Shown: positions 7,560 through 17,289, counted from the stretch's first letter. The stretch is 64,000 nt of DNA from Mesonia sediminis (GCF_042684705.1 NZ_JBHULZ010000004.1:62001-126000), one strand, 5' to 3'. A program made the numbers and translations. The notes: generated from the sequence alone by a model not told the origin.

Positions 7560-10195
7560 AAAAGGCATTAAAAATTTTTGCGATCACCATAGGTGTTTTA
7601 CTTATTTTAATTCTGCTTGCCCCTATACTCTTTAAGGGCCCTATTGAAAAGGTAATAAAAAAATCAGTAAATAACAATTTAACTGCACAAGTTAATTGGG
7701 AAAAACTAGACCTTAGTTTATACAGAGATTTTCCTAATGCACACGTACAATTGAAAAATTTAAGTATTATTAACCAAGAACCATTTGAGGGTGATACTTT
7801 GGTTGCGGCAAAAAAAATAGGCTTAAGTATGGGTATTATGCAATTATTTGCTACAGGAGAAAACCCTATTAGCATCACCCAATTTAACGCAGACCAAGCC
7901 TTAATTAATATTAAGGTAGACAGCTTAGGACGTGCTAATTATGATATTGCTCAACCAAGCCAAACAAATTCAACGACAGACACAAATAATAATCAGGCGT
8001 TGAGTTTAGACATACAAAATTACAGTATCAACCAGTCAATCATCTCATACTTAGACGAATCTAGTAATATTTTGTTTCGCTTAGAAGAGTTTAACCATAA
8101 AGGGTCGGGAGATTTTAAAAATGAGATTACCAATTTAAATACCCAAACCAATACTTTAATTTCTTTAAAAATTGACGATGAGGAATATTTAAACAAAAAC
8201 AAACTCGCGCTCGATGCCGTATTTAAATTAGATTTAGCTAACCAGCGTTATAGTTTTTTAGAAAATGAAGCTTTAATTAATCAACTGCCACTTTCATTTG
8301 ACGGTTATTTTAAAGTGAACGAAAAAGATAGCGAAATAGATCTCAGCTTTAAAACGCCTACCTCAGATTTTAAAAACTTTTTAGCAGTAATTCCTGAAAG
8401 TTATGCGAAAAACCTTGATCAAGTAAAAACTACTGGAGACTTCTCTATTAACGGAAAAATTAAAGGAATAATAAACGATGAACTTATTCCTAAAATTGAT
8501 ATTCGCGTTTCCAGCGATAATGCATCGTTTAAATATCCTGATTTGCCAAAAGGGGTTGAAAATATAAGCATAACCGCCAATTTAAAGAATGAAACCGGTA
8601 AATTAGACGACACCTACTTGGATCTTGAAAAATTGAATTTTAGAATAGATCAAGATCAATTTGCCGCATCGGGGACATTCAGAAATATCACCAGTAATAT
8701 GCTAGTGAACACACAGTTGGCAGGAAAAATAAATTTAGCCAATATCGAGAAGGCCTACCCAATAGAACTAGAACAAAAGCTTAATGGACTAATAGAAACC
8801 GATTTAAGCCTAGCTTTTGCTATGAACGACATAGAAAAAGAGCAATATGAACGTATAAAAAGCAAAGGAAAGCTACTACTGCAAAATTTTGAGTACTCTT
8901 CTCCGGAGCTTCCCAATAAAATTGCCATAAAAAAAGCAGGAATAAATTTTAATCCAGGAATTGTAAATTTAAATGAATTGGCATTAACTACCGGTAAAAC
9001 CGATTTAAACGCCAAAGGTAAAATTGGAAATTTATTAGGTTTCCTATTTACCAATCAGCAATTAAAAGGAGATTTTACAATAGCCTCTAACAATTTTGTG
9101 CTCGAAGATTTTAAGCTTTCTGAAAATAAATCCGTAAAGGAAGAAGAAAAACAAGCCTCCCCAACCCGTGTTAACAAATCGCAAGATGCCATAAAAATAC
9201 CTTCTTTTTTAGATGCTAACCTTAATTTCACAGCCGACAATGTAGTTTATGACAATTTAAAGTTAAAAAATGTAAACGGGTCTTTAAGCATAAAAAACGA
9301 GAAGGCACAACTTAAACAAGTTAAGGCCTCTATTTTTGGCGGACAGATTAACCTTGGCGGGAGTGTTTCTACCCAAGCCTATACACCGGCGTTTGATATG
9401 GATATTCAATTAGAGAGAATAGGTATAGCCGAGTCTTTTGCTGGTTTAGAATTGTTTAAACAATTCGCTCCTATTGTTCAGGCCTTGGAAGGAACTTTAA
9501 CTACTCAATTAAAATTAAATGGTGCACTTACAAGTGATTTTACGCCTATTTTAAGCAGCCTTGACGGAAGTGCTTTAGCGCAAATTTTACAAGCGCAAGT
9601 TCAAGAAAGCAAGTTGCCCTTACTATCAAAATTAAACGCTAGACTAGATTTTTTAGATTTCACAAAACTAAACTTAAACAATTTAACCACACAATTTGAG
9701 TTTAACAATGGTCAAGTATTGGTAAAACCCTTTGAATTAAAACTTAAAGATATACTTATAAAAGCACAGGGAACTCACAGTTTGAGCAATGAAATGAATT
9801 ATCAATTACAAATTGATTTGCCTGCGAAATACCTAGGTAAGGAAATCGCTGGTGGACTTGCCTCTTTAACCGAACATAATTTGAACGAAACCAAAGTGAA
9901 ACTTCCAGTTCAAATAGGAGGTAGTTTTACCTCTCCAAAAGTTCAAGTAGAAACTAAAACTGCAGTTAAGAACTTAAGTCAGCAAATTATAGATGCTAAG
10001 AAAGATGATGTAATCAACGAAGCGAAAGATAAAATCACAGATCTTATAAAAGGAAATCAAAAAGAAAAAGACAGTACAGACACTGCGCAAGAGTCTCCTG
10101 AAAAGACAAAAGAAGAGCAAATAAAAGAAAAAGCTGGCGATTTAATAAAAGACATATTTAAAGGCAAGAAAAAGAAAAATAATCAAGAGAATTAA
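7556..10195 (+). CDS. AsmA-family outer-membrane biogenesis protein
   Basis: The 879-residue protein has one N-terminal transmembrane anchor (ALKIFAITIGVLLILILLAPILF). A long periplasmic beta-rich part follows, with the AsmA N-terminal signature (VNWEKLDLSLYRDFPNAHVQLKNLS, described by its start at residue about 44). The C-terminal AsmA_2-like segment ends in a charged Lys/Glu tail. AsmA/TamB/YhdP-type proteins form bridge-like grooves that move phospholipids toward the outer membrane; that role is inferred from the family. The ATGA overlap couples it to the upstream transporter, although no functional link between the two is obvious. Confidence 0.85.
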   Translation: MKKALKIFAITIGVLLILILLAPILFKGPIEKVIKKSVNNNLTAQVNWEKLDLSLYRDFPNAHVQLKNLSIINQEPFEGDTLVAAKKIGLSMGIMQLFATGENPISITQFNADQALINIKVDSLGRANYDIAQPSQTNSTTDTNNNQALSLDIQNYSINQSIISYLDESSNILFRLEEFNHKGSGDFKNEITNLNTQTNTLISLKIDDEEYLNKNKLALDAVFKLDLANQRYSFLENEALINQLPLSFDGYFKVNEKDSEIDLSFKTPTSDFKNFLAVIPESYAKNLDQVKTTGDFSINGKIKGIINDELIPKIDIRVSSDNASFKYPDLPKGVENISITANLKNETGKLDDTYLDLEKLNFRIDQDQFAASGTFRNITSNMLVNTQLAGKINLANIEKAYPIELEQKLNGLIETDLSLAFAMNDIEKEQYERIKSKGKLLLQNFEYSSPELPNKIAIKKAGINFNPGIVNLNELALTTGKTDLNAKGKIGNLLGFLFTNQQLKGDFTIASNNFVLEDFKLSENKSVKEEEKQASPTRVNKSQDAIKIPSFLDANLNFTADNVVYDNLKLKNVNGSLSIKNEKAQLKQVKASIFGGQINLGGSVSTQAYTPAFDMDIQLERIGIAESFAGLELFKQFAPIVQALEGTLTTQLKLNGALTSDFTPILSSLDGSALAQILQAQVQESKLPLLSKLNARLDFLDFTKLNLNNLTTQFEFNNGQVLVKPFELKLKDILIKAQGTHSLSNEMNYQLQIDLPAKYLGKEIAGGLASLTEHNLNETKVKLPVQIGGSFTSPKVQVETKTAVKNLSQQIIDAKKDDVINEAKDKITDLIKGNQKEKDSTDTAQESPEKTKEEQIKEKAGDLIKDIFKGKKKKNNQEN

Positions 10196-10235
10196 AATTC
10201 TTTTATTAAATTACGCTGTTCTAGGCCAATAAATT

Positions 10236-11099
10236 ATGAGACAGTTAAAAATAACCAAGCAGCTTACCAATAGAGAATCTGTTTCTCTAGATAAGTATTT
10301 GCAAGACATTAGTAAAGTAGACTTAATTACGGCCGAAGAAGAAGTAGAACTAGCACAACGCATTAAACAAGGTGACCAAGCTGCCCTTGAAAAATTAACA
10401 ACAGCCAACCTAAGATTTGTAGTGTCGGTAGCGAAGCAATATCAAAATCAAGGTCTTACGCTACCAGATTTAATTAATGAAGGTAATTTAGGTCTCGTAA
10501 AGGCCGCTAAGCGATTTGATGAGACCCGTGGTTTCAAGTTTATATCATACGCAGTTTGGTGGATTAGACAATCTATTTTACAGGCACTCGCCGAGCAGTC
10601 GCGTATTGTGCGCTTACCTCTAAACAAAATAGGAACCTTAAATAAGATTAATAAAGCTTATGCCCAGTTAGAACAAAACAACCAACGGCCTCCTACACCC
10701 GAAGAGATAGCAAAGGAACTGGATTTAAATATCGTAATGGTAAAACAGGCCTTAGAAAATTCTGGCAAACACCTTTCTATGGATGCACCGCTAAAAGATG
10801 GTGAAACCTCTAGCTTGTATGATGTGGTGAATCACGAAGAATCGCCTTTCCCTGATCAAAACTTAATGCAAGATTCTTTAAGTATAGAAATAGCCCGAGT
10901 ATTAGAAACCTTACCGCCAAGAGAAGCCGACATTTTAAAACTTTTTTTCGGGTTAAATGGTCAGCGCCCAATGTCTCTAGAAGAAATCGGTGAAATTTTT
11001 GATTTAACTCGAGAAAGAGTTAGACAAATTAGAGAAAAAGCAATACGAAAATTAAAAGATAGCTCTAAGAACAAAATGCTTAAAAAGTATTTGGGTTGA
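10236..11099 (+). CDS. rpoD: primary RNA polymerase sigma factor (RpoD/SigA, Bacteroidota type)
   Basis: This 287-residue sigma-70 directs transcription from the TTTG / TAnnTTTG promoters seen throughout the window. Region 1.2 is near residues 18-50. Region 2 follows with NLRFVVSVAKQYQNQG, LPDLINEGNLGLVKAAKRFD and the -10 recognition helix FKFISYAVWWIRQSI. Region 3 comes next. Region 4 is at the C-terminus with EREADILKLFFGL-like spacing and the helix-turn-helix MSLEEIGEIFDLTRERVRQI. It lacks the long N-terminal region 1.1 of E. coli RpoD, which is normal for this phylum. Confidence 0.96.
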   Translation: MRQLKITKQLTNRESVSLDKYLQDISKVDLITAEEEVELAQRIKQGDQAALEKLTTANLRFVVSVAKQYQNQGLTLPDLINEGNLGLVKAAKRFDETRGFKFISYAVWWIRQSILQALAEQSRIVRLPLNKIGTLNKINKAYAQLEQNNQRPPTPEEIAKELDLNIVMVKQALENSGKHLSMDAPLKDGETSSLYDVVNHEESPFPDQNLMQDSLSIEIARVLETLPPREADILKLFFGLNGQRPMSLEEIGEIFDLTRERVRQIREKAIRKLKDSSKNKMLKKYLG

Positions 11100-11245
11100 A
11101 ATCATACCAAATCATAATTGACTAAATGATTTAAACAAGTTAATTCCTCAGACAAAATCCAATCACCTACTAATTAGTAGTACCCTAATCCCCACAAATA
11201 GCGAAAATTGCATCAAAATTTATTCATTAATTTTACCTGTTTCTA

Positions 11246-11275
11246 TTTGTTTATCACTTTTTATTTTTATCTTTG
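11246..11275 (+). promoter_or_regulatory. promoter of rpsU
   Basis: A -33 TTTG (11246-11249) and a perfect -7 TATCTTTG (11268-11275) are separated by 18 nt. The predicted transcript starts near 11281 and gives a leader of about 53 nt before the rpsU ATG. Confidence 0.8.
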
Positions 11276-11333
11276 CAGCCTGGTAACTGAAAAAGTACCG
11301 CCATATTGAATAAAAAAATTTAAACTATCTTAT

Positions 11334-11528
11334 ATGCTAATTGTAAAAGTAAAAGACGGAGAAAAAATTGAGCGTGCGTTAAAGCGTTTAAAAAGAAAAT
11401 ATCGTGACACCAAAACCCTTCAAATATTAAGGGATAATAAGTATTATACTAAGCCTTCTATTGCTAAGCGAAAGCAACTACAAAAAGCGGCTTACATCCA
11501 GCATTTGAGAGATCAAGAAGATATATAA
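11334..11528 (+). CDS. rpsU: 30S ribosomal protein S21
   Basis: The 64-residue basic protein matches bS21: MLIVKVKDGEKIERALKRLKRKYRDT at its N-terminus, described here by its KDGE, IERALKRLKRK and YYTKPS blocks. bS21 helps base-pairing of mRNA with the 16S anti-Shine-Dalgarno region; in Bacteroidota this region is reported to be sequestered on the ribosome by bS21 with partner proteins. The gene has its own promoter (11246-11275) and terminator (11560-11590), so it is a single-gene unit. Confidence 0.97.
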   Translation: MLIVKVKDGEKIERALKRLKRKYRDTKTLQILRDNKYYTKPSIAKRKQLQKAAYIQHLRDQEDI

Positions 11529-11559
11529 ACAGATATTTATCCGTTTTTTAAGTATAACT

Positions 11560-11590
11560 AAGCGTTCTTTATAGAAAAGAACGCTTTTTC
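11560..11590 (+). terminator. rho-independent terminator of rpsU
   Basis: An 11-bp stem (AAGCGTTCTTT at 11560-11570 with AAAGAACGCTT at 11576-11586) closes a 5-nt loop and runs into TTT. It also lies just beyond the 3' end of the convergent DUF2797 gene. Confidence 0.88.
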
Positions 11591-11605
11591 TGTTGCTTAC
11601 CCTTT

Positions 11606-12400
11606 TTAAACTTCCAAACTCACATAAAGGCCTTCATTGCTTCGCACGTTAAAAACAGTATAATCTTCAAATATTAAATACTGGCCTTTAATTCCCACCA
11701 GTTTACCAGTGAAATGCTGTTTCTTTTCTAAGTTTAAACTTTTTAATTTCTTTGGATACGCCAATACCGGAAATTTAATATTTGTTTCAGTATTAGCATC
11801 TAAAAAATAAGGAAGTACTTCTTGAGGTAAATACTGCTTTAATTGATCTCTAGTTACTTCTAAATTAACATCTTCTATTTCATTTTTGAGCATGGTTCGC
11901 CAATTCGTCTTGTCGGCCACGTGTTCTTTTAAAGCTACCTCAGCAATTCCCGCCAAATATCGGTTAGGCACCTCTAGAATTTCTAAAGCTTCGTGCGCAC
12001 CTTGGTCGATCCACCTTGTAGGTACTTGAGTTTTTCGGGTTACCCCTACTTTCACATTTGAAGAATTAGCTAAATAAACGATATGTGGCTGTAGCTGCAC
12101 CTTTTTTTCGTATTCCAAATCTCGATCTTCTTCATCTAAATGAGCTTTACTGAGTTCTGGCTTCATTATCCAATCGCCTGCTTGGGGTATAGCATAGAAA
12201 CAATCATAACAAAAACCTTGTCTGAAAATTTTTTTGTCTTTATTACAATTTAAGCACTCATATTTAAGAAACTGCAGATGAATCTCTTTGTCTAAAAATT
12301 CATTCATATGAATTAAATCAACTCCTAAATTCATATAATAATGAACCTGATCTCTTAAATGAGTAGGCATTTTTTGTAGTACCCCTTCAAATCTTAGCAT
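11606..12400 (-). CDS. DUF2797 domain protein
   Basis: The 264-residue cytoplasmic protein matches DUF2797. A zinc-ribbon-like cysteine set, CLNCNKD then GFCYDCF (near residues 49-72), precedes a segment with HIVYLANSSNVKVGVTRK. That segment resembles a GIY-YIG-like core (Y-L then KVG-R). RWIDQGA and several conserved Glu residues follow. Biochemical function is not established. The possible relation to the GIY-YIG nuclease fold is inference from the spacing of these residues. It is divergent from the GH3 gene with only about 75 nt between start codons. Confidence 0.75.
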   Translation of the reverse strand: MLRFEGVLQKMPTHLRDQVHYYMNLGVDLIHMNEFLDKEIHLQFLKYECLNCNKDKKIFRQGFCYDCFYAIPQAGDWIMKPELSKAHLDEEDRDLEYEKKVQLQPHIVYLANSSNVKVGVTRKTQVPTRWIDQGAHEALEILEVPNRYLAGIAEVALKEHVADKTNWRTMLKNEIEDVNLEVTRDQLKQYLPQEVLPYFLDANTETNIKFPVLAYPKKLKSLNLEKKQHFTGKLVGIKGQYLIFEDYTVFNVRSNEGLYVSLEV

Positions 12401-12474
12401 AGTATTTTAATTTAGTATGTTCATTGTTTCGTATAAAATCCTATTTTTACAACACGATACAAAAGACACGTTGC

Positions 12475-13995
12475 ATGGCCTTTCCCATTGTAAATTCTAT
12501 AGCTTCATGGTTTTTAAAAAAAAGAATTCACCAGATGGAGCTTTTTTTAAAATATCCTAATGAAGTACAACACGAGCTTTTAAGCCATCTTGTACAAAAG
12601 TCTAAAAATACAGTTTTAGGGGAACAATATGGGTTTAATGAAATAAAAAACTATGAAACATTTAAAGAGCGTGTTCCTATTATTACTTATGAAGAATTCG
12701 AGCCTTTAATTGAGCGAAGTAGACGAGGTGAGAACAATCTATTTTGGCCTACTCCTATAAAATGGTTTGCAAAATCTAGTGGTACTACTAACGCAAAAAG
12801 CAAGTTTATTCCTGTGAGCTCAGAATCTTTAGAAGATTGTCATTATGCAGGAAGTAAAGATCTATTGTGTCTATATCTTAACAACAATCCGAACTCTAAA
12901 CTATTTACAGGAAAAAGTCTACGCTTGGGCGGAAGTAAAGAATTGTACAAAGAAAACGGCACTTCATTTGGTGATTTATCGGCGATTTTAATAGACAATA
13001 TGCCTTTTTGGGCGTCATACAGCTCAACACCTAACAATGAAATTTCTTTAATGAGTGATTTTGAAGCCAAAATGTTTGCTACAGTCAAAAGCACAATAAA
13101 AGAAAATGTAACAAGTTTAGCAGGCGTTCCCTCTTGGATGCTGGTTTTACTTAATCGTGTTTTGTCTTATAAAGATGAAACCAATTTAATTAATATTTGG
13201 CCCGATCTAGAAGTTTATTTTCACGGCGGTGTAAGTTTTGAACCCTACATGCAACAATACCAAAGCATAATACCAAGAGACCAATTCAGGTATTATGAAA
13301 TTTACAATGCTTCTGAAGGTTTCTTTGCGGTACAAGATCAAAATCAATCAAAAGAGTTACTATTGATGCTAGATTATGGCATTTTTTATGAGTTTATACC
13401 TATGGAAACTTATGGTACAGCTAACGAGAAAATAATTCCGCTTGACGGGGTTGAACTAAATCAAAATTATGCCGTAATAATTACTACCAATGCTGGCTTA
13501 TGGCGCTATAAAGTGGGTGATACGGTTAGATTCACTTCCCTTTCTCCCTATCGTATAAAAGTAACCGGACGCACCAAACATCATATTAATGTTTTTGGCG
13601 AAGAGTTAATTATAGAAAATGCAGAGACAGCATTAAAGCGCGTTTGTCAAGAACTACATTGCGAGATTGTAGATTATACCGCTGGCCCAGTATTTATGCA
13701 AGGTAAAGACCAAGGTGCGCATGAATGGATTGTTGAATTTAATAAATTACCTGACAACCTAACTACTTTTAAAACCAAGTTAGATTTAGAGTTACAACGC
13801 CTAAACAGCGATTATGAAGCTAAGCGGAAAAATAATGTTACCCTGAATCCACTTGTTTTACACGCGGCTAAACCAAAGCTTTTTTACGCTTGGAGTAAGC
13901 AGCACAATAAATTAGGGGGCCAGCATAAAATACCAAGATTATCAAACAAACGTGATTATATCGAGGAGCTTTTACGTATAAACGAAAGTTTATAA
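12475..13995 (+). CDS. GH3-family acyl-adenylating enzyme
   Basis: This protein of about 506 residues resembles plant GH3 auxin-amido synthetases, members of the adenylate-forming superfamily. It carries the ATP/AMP motif KSSGTTNAKSKFIPVS near residue 86 (counted from 12475), YNASEGFFAVQ as the second motif, and YRVGDTVRF-like WRYKVGDTVRFT. In Bacteroidota the substrate is unknown; amide coupling of an acid to an amino acid is the family expectation. An in-frame TTG at 12424 exists. I prefer ATG 12475 because MAFPIVNSIASWFLKKR matches the usual start of bacterial homologues and the upstream bases look like promoter sequence. Confidence 0.8.
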   Translation: MAFPIVNSIASWFLKKRIHQMELFLKYPNEVQHELLSHLVQKSKNTVLGEQYGFNEIKNYETFKERVPIITYEEFEPLIERSRRGENNLFWPTPIKWFAKSSGTTNAKSKFIPVSSESLEDCHYAGSKDLLCLYLNNNPNSKLFTGKSLRLGGSKELYKENGTSFGDLSAILIDNMPFWASYSSTPNNEISLMSDFEAKMFATVKSTIKENVTSLAGVPSWMLVLLNRVLSYKDETNLINIWPDLEVYFHGGVSFEPYMQQYQSIIPRDQFRYYEIYNASEGFFAVQDQNQSKELLLMLDYGIFYEFIPMETYGTANEKIIPLDGVELNQNYAVIITTNAGLWRYKVGDTVRFTSLSPYRIKVTGRTKHHINVFGEELIIENAETALKRVCQELHCEIVDYTAGPVFMQGKDQGAHEWIVEFNKLPDNLTTFKTKLDLELQRLNSDYEAKRKNNVTLNPLVLHAAKPKLFYAWSKQHNKLGGQHKIPRLSNKRDYIEELLRINESL

Positions 13996-14075
13996 AGATA
14001 AATTATTACGTATTTGACACAGCTTAAGCAGAATTTAATAATTAAATCTTCTATATAAAAAAAGCTTTTTAAAAT

Positions 14076-14112
14076 GAAAAACCAGCTGTAATTTTTGCTA
14101 CAGCTGATTTTC
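14076..14112. terminator. bidirectional terminator between GH3 and hemL genes
   Basis: A perfect 8-bp stem CAGCTGTA / TACAGCTG (14083-14090 and 14099-14106) is flanked by A-rich sequence on the left and T-rich sequence on the right. It can therefore act for both convergent genes. Confidence 0.75.
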
Positions 14113-14175
14113 TTTCAAAAAAATTTACGTTATTTATTCCTCTACATCAAGGTAATCAATTGCTTAAATATAGCT

Positions 14176-15459
14176 TTACCAGTTAGCTGTGACGCTATCC
14201 GCGGCAGCGATAGTTTTATCTAAATCTGCGTAAGTCAAGGCATCTGTAATAAACCAGGTCTCAAAAGCACTTGGAGCAATATAAACCCCTTCTTTAAGCA
14301 TGCCATGGAAAAACCGTTTAAAGTAATCATTGTTTCCTAGCGCAGCCGAATCAAAATCTACTACAGGCTCATTAGAAAAGTGAACTGAAAGCATAGAACC
14401 ATATTGATTAATTGTGAAATCAATATTGTTTTTCTCTAGCACTTTTACTAAACCATCTCGCAAATATTCTGTTTTTTCATCAAGACGTTTAAATACTTCT
14501 GGGTCGTTTTTTAAGCTCTGCAGCATAGCTAAACCAGCCGACATCGCTAGCGGGTTACCACTTAAAGTACCGGCTTGGTATACACTACCTAAAGGCGCTA
14601 GATGATTCATTATTTCTTGTCTTGCTGCAAATGCACCAACAGGTAAACCACCGCCAATTACCTTACCAAAGGTAACAATATCTGCAGAGATGTTTTTTCT
14701 TTCCTGCACCCCCCCAGCCGATAATCTAAAGCCGGTCATCACCTCATCAAAAATTAATAAGATATTGTTATGGTCACACAAACTGCGTAAGCCTTCTAAA
14801 AAACCCTCTTGAGGTGGAATACACCCCATATTACCAGCAACTGGTTCTAAAATAATACAGGCAATCTCATTTTTATTAGCGTTTATTAAAGCTTCAACAC
14901 TACCTAAGTCATTATAAGTGGCTAAAAGCGTATCTTTTGCTGTGCCTTGGGTTACTCCAGGACTATTAGGACTACCGAATGTTACCGCACCACTACCGGC
15001 TTGGATCAAAAAAGAATCGCTATGCCCGTGATAACAACCCGCAAATTTTATAATCTTATCTTTCTTAGTAAATCCTCGTGCAAGACGTACAGCGCTCATA
15101 CACGCCTCTGTACCGCTATTTACCATTCTTATTTGATCTATACCGGGTACCATTTCTACAGCCAATTTGGCAATCTCAGTTTCGATCTCAGTTGGCGTAC
15201 CAAAACTAGTTCCTTTTTTGGTACGCTCAATTACTGCGTTTACCACTGGAGGATACGCATGACCTAAGATCATAGGGCCCCAAGAATTTATATAATCTAT
15301 GAGTTCATTTCCATCTTCGTCATATAAATAAGCTCCCTTGGCTTCCTTGATAAAAATAGGATCTCCTCCAACAGCATTAAAAGCACGAACGGGAGAGTTT
15401 ACTCCACCAGGTATGTACTTTTTAGCCTCGGTAAATAATGCACTACTACGTTTATACAT
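14176..15459 (-). CDS. hemL: glutamate-1-semialdehyde 2,1-aminomutase
   Basis: HemL converts glutamate-1-semialdehyde to 5-aminolevulinate, the first committed haem precursor in the C5 pathway, using PLP in the cytoplasm. The 427-residue length is standard. Visible motifs are PGGVNSPVRAF at the N-terminus, MVNSGTEACMSAVRLAR for the substrate/PLP phosphate region, LIFDEVMTGFR for the PLP ring contact, and TFGKVIGGGLPVGAF with the Schiff-base Lys. It is the last gene of a three-gene leftward unit, 14 nt after the glucosaminidase gene. Haem demand by the nos cytochromes is a possible physiological link but nothing in the sequence shows coregulation. Confidence 0.96.
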   Translation of the reverse strand: MYKRSSALFTEAKKYIPGGVNSPVRAFNAVGGDPIFIKEAKGAYLYDEDGNELIDYINSWGPMILGHAYPPVVNAVIERTKKGTSFGTPTEIETEIAKLAVEMVPGIDQIRMVNSGTEACMSAVRLARGFTKKDKIIKFAGCYHGHSDSFLIQAGSGAVTFGSPNSPGVTQGTAKDTLLATYNDLGSVEALINANKNEIACIILEPVAGNMGCIPPQEGFLEGLRSLCDHNNILLIFDEVMTGFRLSAGGVQERKNISADIVTFGKVIGGGLPVGAFAARQEIMNHLAPLGSVYQAGTLSGNPLAMSAGLAMLQSLKNDPEVFKRLDEKTEYLRDGLVKVLEKNNIDFTINQYGSMLSVHFSNEPVVDFDSAALGNNDYFKRFFHGMLKEGVYIAPSAFETWFITDALTYADLDKTIAAADSVTANW

Positions 15460-15473
15460 GAAATTTTATTGTT

Positions 15474-16328
15474 TTACAGTGATTTTACATATAATTTTTG
15501 ACCAATACTCAAATGATTGTCTTTTAATTTATTTAAAGCTTTAAGTTCGTCTACGCTTAAATCATATCGCTTGGCGATAGTATACAAGGTGTCCCCTTTT
15601 TGTACAGTGTAACGTATACTGGTATGATCTGCTCGAACGGCTTTTCTACGATTGCCTTTGCGGCTACCACTACCCAAAACATGGTCATCGTATTGGTGAA
15701 GTTGGTAACGCTCTATAATACTGATAAGCTTTTGCGGATATCTAGGATCTGTAGCGTATCCTGCTTTTTTTAGGCCATGTGCCCAACCTTTGTAATCATC
15801 TTTATCTAGTTCAAATAAAAACGCATAGCGCTTTCTTTCTTTTAAAAACAAACTATGGTCTCTAAAACTATATTTAGGATCTTTATATTTTCTAAAACAC
15901 TCTTGTAAAGCATCATCATCGTGGTAAGCTTTTTCTCCTTGCCATCCGTTGCATTTTATGCCAAAATGATTATTACTTTTTAGCGTGAGTTCTCCTTTGC
16001 CTGCAGAAGACTCTAAAATACCCTGTGCCAAAGTAATACTAGCAGGAATACCATAAAGTGCCATTTCATCTTTAGCTATTTGTGCGTAATCATAAACATA
16101 ACGCTCATTATTATCTTTAAAAACTGGTTTTTGGCTTGTAGGTTTTTTGTAGTTAGGCAGCTTTTTGGTTGTCTGATTTCGGCTTACACTTTGATCTATT
16201 TCTTTTTTAGAAACTACTTTTTGAGTCGAATTTTTACGTGAGTTGTTTACACTTTTTTTTTGCGTGCCGCAAGAACCTAGAATTAAGGCCACAGCAATAA
16301 GCAGCTTAATGTGAATTGATTTTGTCAT
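15474..16328 (-). CDS. glucosaminidase-LysM peptidoglycan hydrolase lipoprotein
   Basis: The 284-residue protein starts with a lipoprotein signal (LLIAVALILGSC, Cys about residue 20) and a Lys/Ser/Gln-rich linker. A FlgJ/GH73-type N-acetylglucosaminidase domain follows (about 95-220). It includes GIPASITLAQGILESSAGKGEL with the catalytic Glu of the ESSAG segment, NNHFGIKC, and YATDPRYPQKLISIIERYQL. It ends in one LysM domain (about 238-284; YTVQKGDTLYTIAKRYDLS). The role is probably cleavage of peptidoglycan glycan strands in the periplasm or at the outer membrane. It overlaps the upstream PLP enzyme gene by 4 nt. Confidence 0.9.
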   Translation of the reverse strand: MTKSIHIKLLIAVALILGSCGTQKKSVNNSRKNSTQKVVSKKEIDQSVSRNQTTKKLPNYKKPTSQKPVFKDNNERYVYDYAQIAKDEMALYGIPASITLAQGILESSAGKGELTLKSNNHFGIKCNGWQGEKAYHDDDALQECFRKYKDPKYSFRDHSLFLKERKRYAFLFELDKDDYKGWAHGLKKAGYATDPRYPQKLISIIERYQLHQYDDHVLGSGSRKGNRRKAVRADHTSIRYTVQKGDTLYTIAKRYDLSVDELKALNKLKDNHLSIGQKLYVKSL

Positions 16329-17251
16329 TGTAATAAGCTTAATCCTTTTTGTTTTAATTTTACGTTCATTCCATAAATACCTTGCAAACCTCCGGTATGC
16401 AGCGCTAAAATACGGGTATTTTTAGAAAAATAATTGTTTTTGATTAAATCTAAAAGTCCATACATCATTTTACCAGTATACACAGGGTCTAAAGCAAGTT
16501 GATAATCTTGCTTAAAAGTATTAATAAATGTTATAAGTTCTTCATTTACCTTAGCATAACCACCAAAATGATAATTTAGTATAAGTTGCCAATTATCTTT
16601 TTTAGCAAACCGCTGTATTTCTGCTCTTAAAAAATCTCCACGCAGAGCAGGGAAACCTAATACTTGTTGACTTTCAAACGAGGAGTTAATTACTCCGCTT
16701 ATGGTTCCGCCGGTACCCACGGCAACGGCCACATAATCAAAATGTAAATCTGTGGGTGTTAAAATTTCTTCGCATCCCTGAATAGCTAATTCATTGGTAC
16801 CGCCTTCAGGAATTAAATAAAATGAACCAAATTTTTGTTGTAACTTCTCTAAATAATCATTTTCATTTTTATTACGGTAATCCTGCCGCGAAACAAAATA
16901 TAGTTGCATTCCTAAGTTTACTGCCTGCCTTAAGGTGCTATTAGTTTCAAGGGTTTTAGGCAAATTTTCATTACCCAGTTCTTCTCCGCGTATTACACCT
17001 ATACTTTTAAAACCAAGTTCGTTCGCAGCCGCAGCAGTGGCCAAAATATGATTTGAAAATGCCCCCCCAAAAGTGAGCAACTGCTTGAACCCTTCTTTTT
17101 GTGCCCTTATTAAATTATATTTTAATTTCCTAAACTTATTTCCAGAAACCAATGGATGCAAAAGGTCTTCACGTTTTACAAAGAGTTCAACTTTTCGTTG
17201 TTCATCTTTAAAAATAAATTGATTTTTTGATTTTTCTTGGCAGTGTAACAT
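16325..17251 (-). CDS. ACC deaminase / D-cysteine desulfhydrase-like PLP enzyme
   Basis: This cytoplasmic fold-type II PLP enzyme has about 308 residues. The Lys-containing motif HPLVSGNKFRKLKYNL lies near residue 32. A Gly-Gly-Ala-x-Ser-Asn-His stretch (TFGGAFSNHILATAAAA) contacts the cofactor, and the phosphate loop is VAVGTGGTISGV. Members deaminate 1-aminocyclopropane-1-carboxylate or desulfurate D-cysteine; the sequence alone does not say which. ATG 17251 is preferred over the TTG/ATG choices further out because a perfect -7 element ends 5 nt before it, implying a leaderless start. It heads the unit with the glucosaminidase and hemL genes. Confidence 0.85.
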   Translation of the reverse strand: MLHCQEKSKNQFIFKDEQRKVELFVKREDLLHPLVSGNKFRKLKYNLIRAQKEGFKQLLTFGGAFSNHILATAAAANELGFKSIGVIRGEELGNENLPKTLETNSTLRQAVNLGMQLYFVSRQDYRNKNENDYLEKLQQKFGSFYLIPEGGTNELAIQGCEEILTPTDLHFDYVAVAVGTGGTISGVINSSFESQQVLGFPALRGDFLRAEIQRFAKKDNWQLILNYHFGGYAKVNEELITFINTFKQDYQLALDPVYTGKMMYGLLDLIKNNYFSKNTRILALHTGGLQGIYGMNVKLKQKGLSLLQ

Positions 17252-17255
17252 TTTA

Positions 17256-17289
17256 CAAAAATATAAAATTCGGTTAGCCTTTATACAAG
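17256..17289 (-). promoter_or_regulatory. leaderless promoter of the PLP enzyme-glucosaminidase-hemL unit
   Basis: On the minus strand a -7 element TATTTTTG (17263-17256) follows a CTTG (17289-17286) with a 22-nt spacer. The last G of the -7 element is only 5 nt from the A of the ATG at 17251, so the transcript would start at or within a few bases of the start codon. Confidence 0.6.

Noticed and set aside
11276..11333. Riboswitch or autoregulatory RNA structure in the rpsU leader
   Set aside because: The leader of about 53 nt is AT-rich and shows no stable stem that I can draw.
12424..12474. Upstream TTG start for the GH3-like gene
   Set aside because: The added 17 residues do not resemble the family N-terminus and overlap promoter-like sequence.
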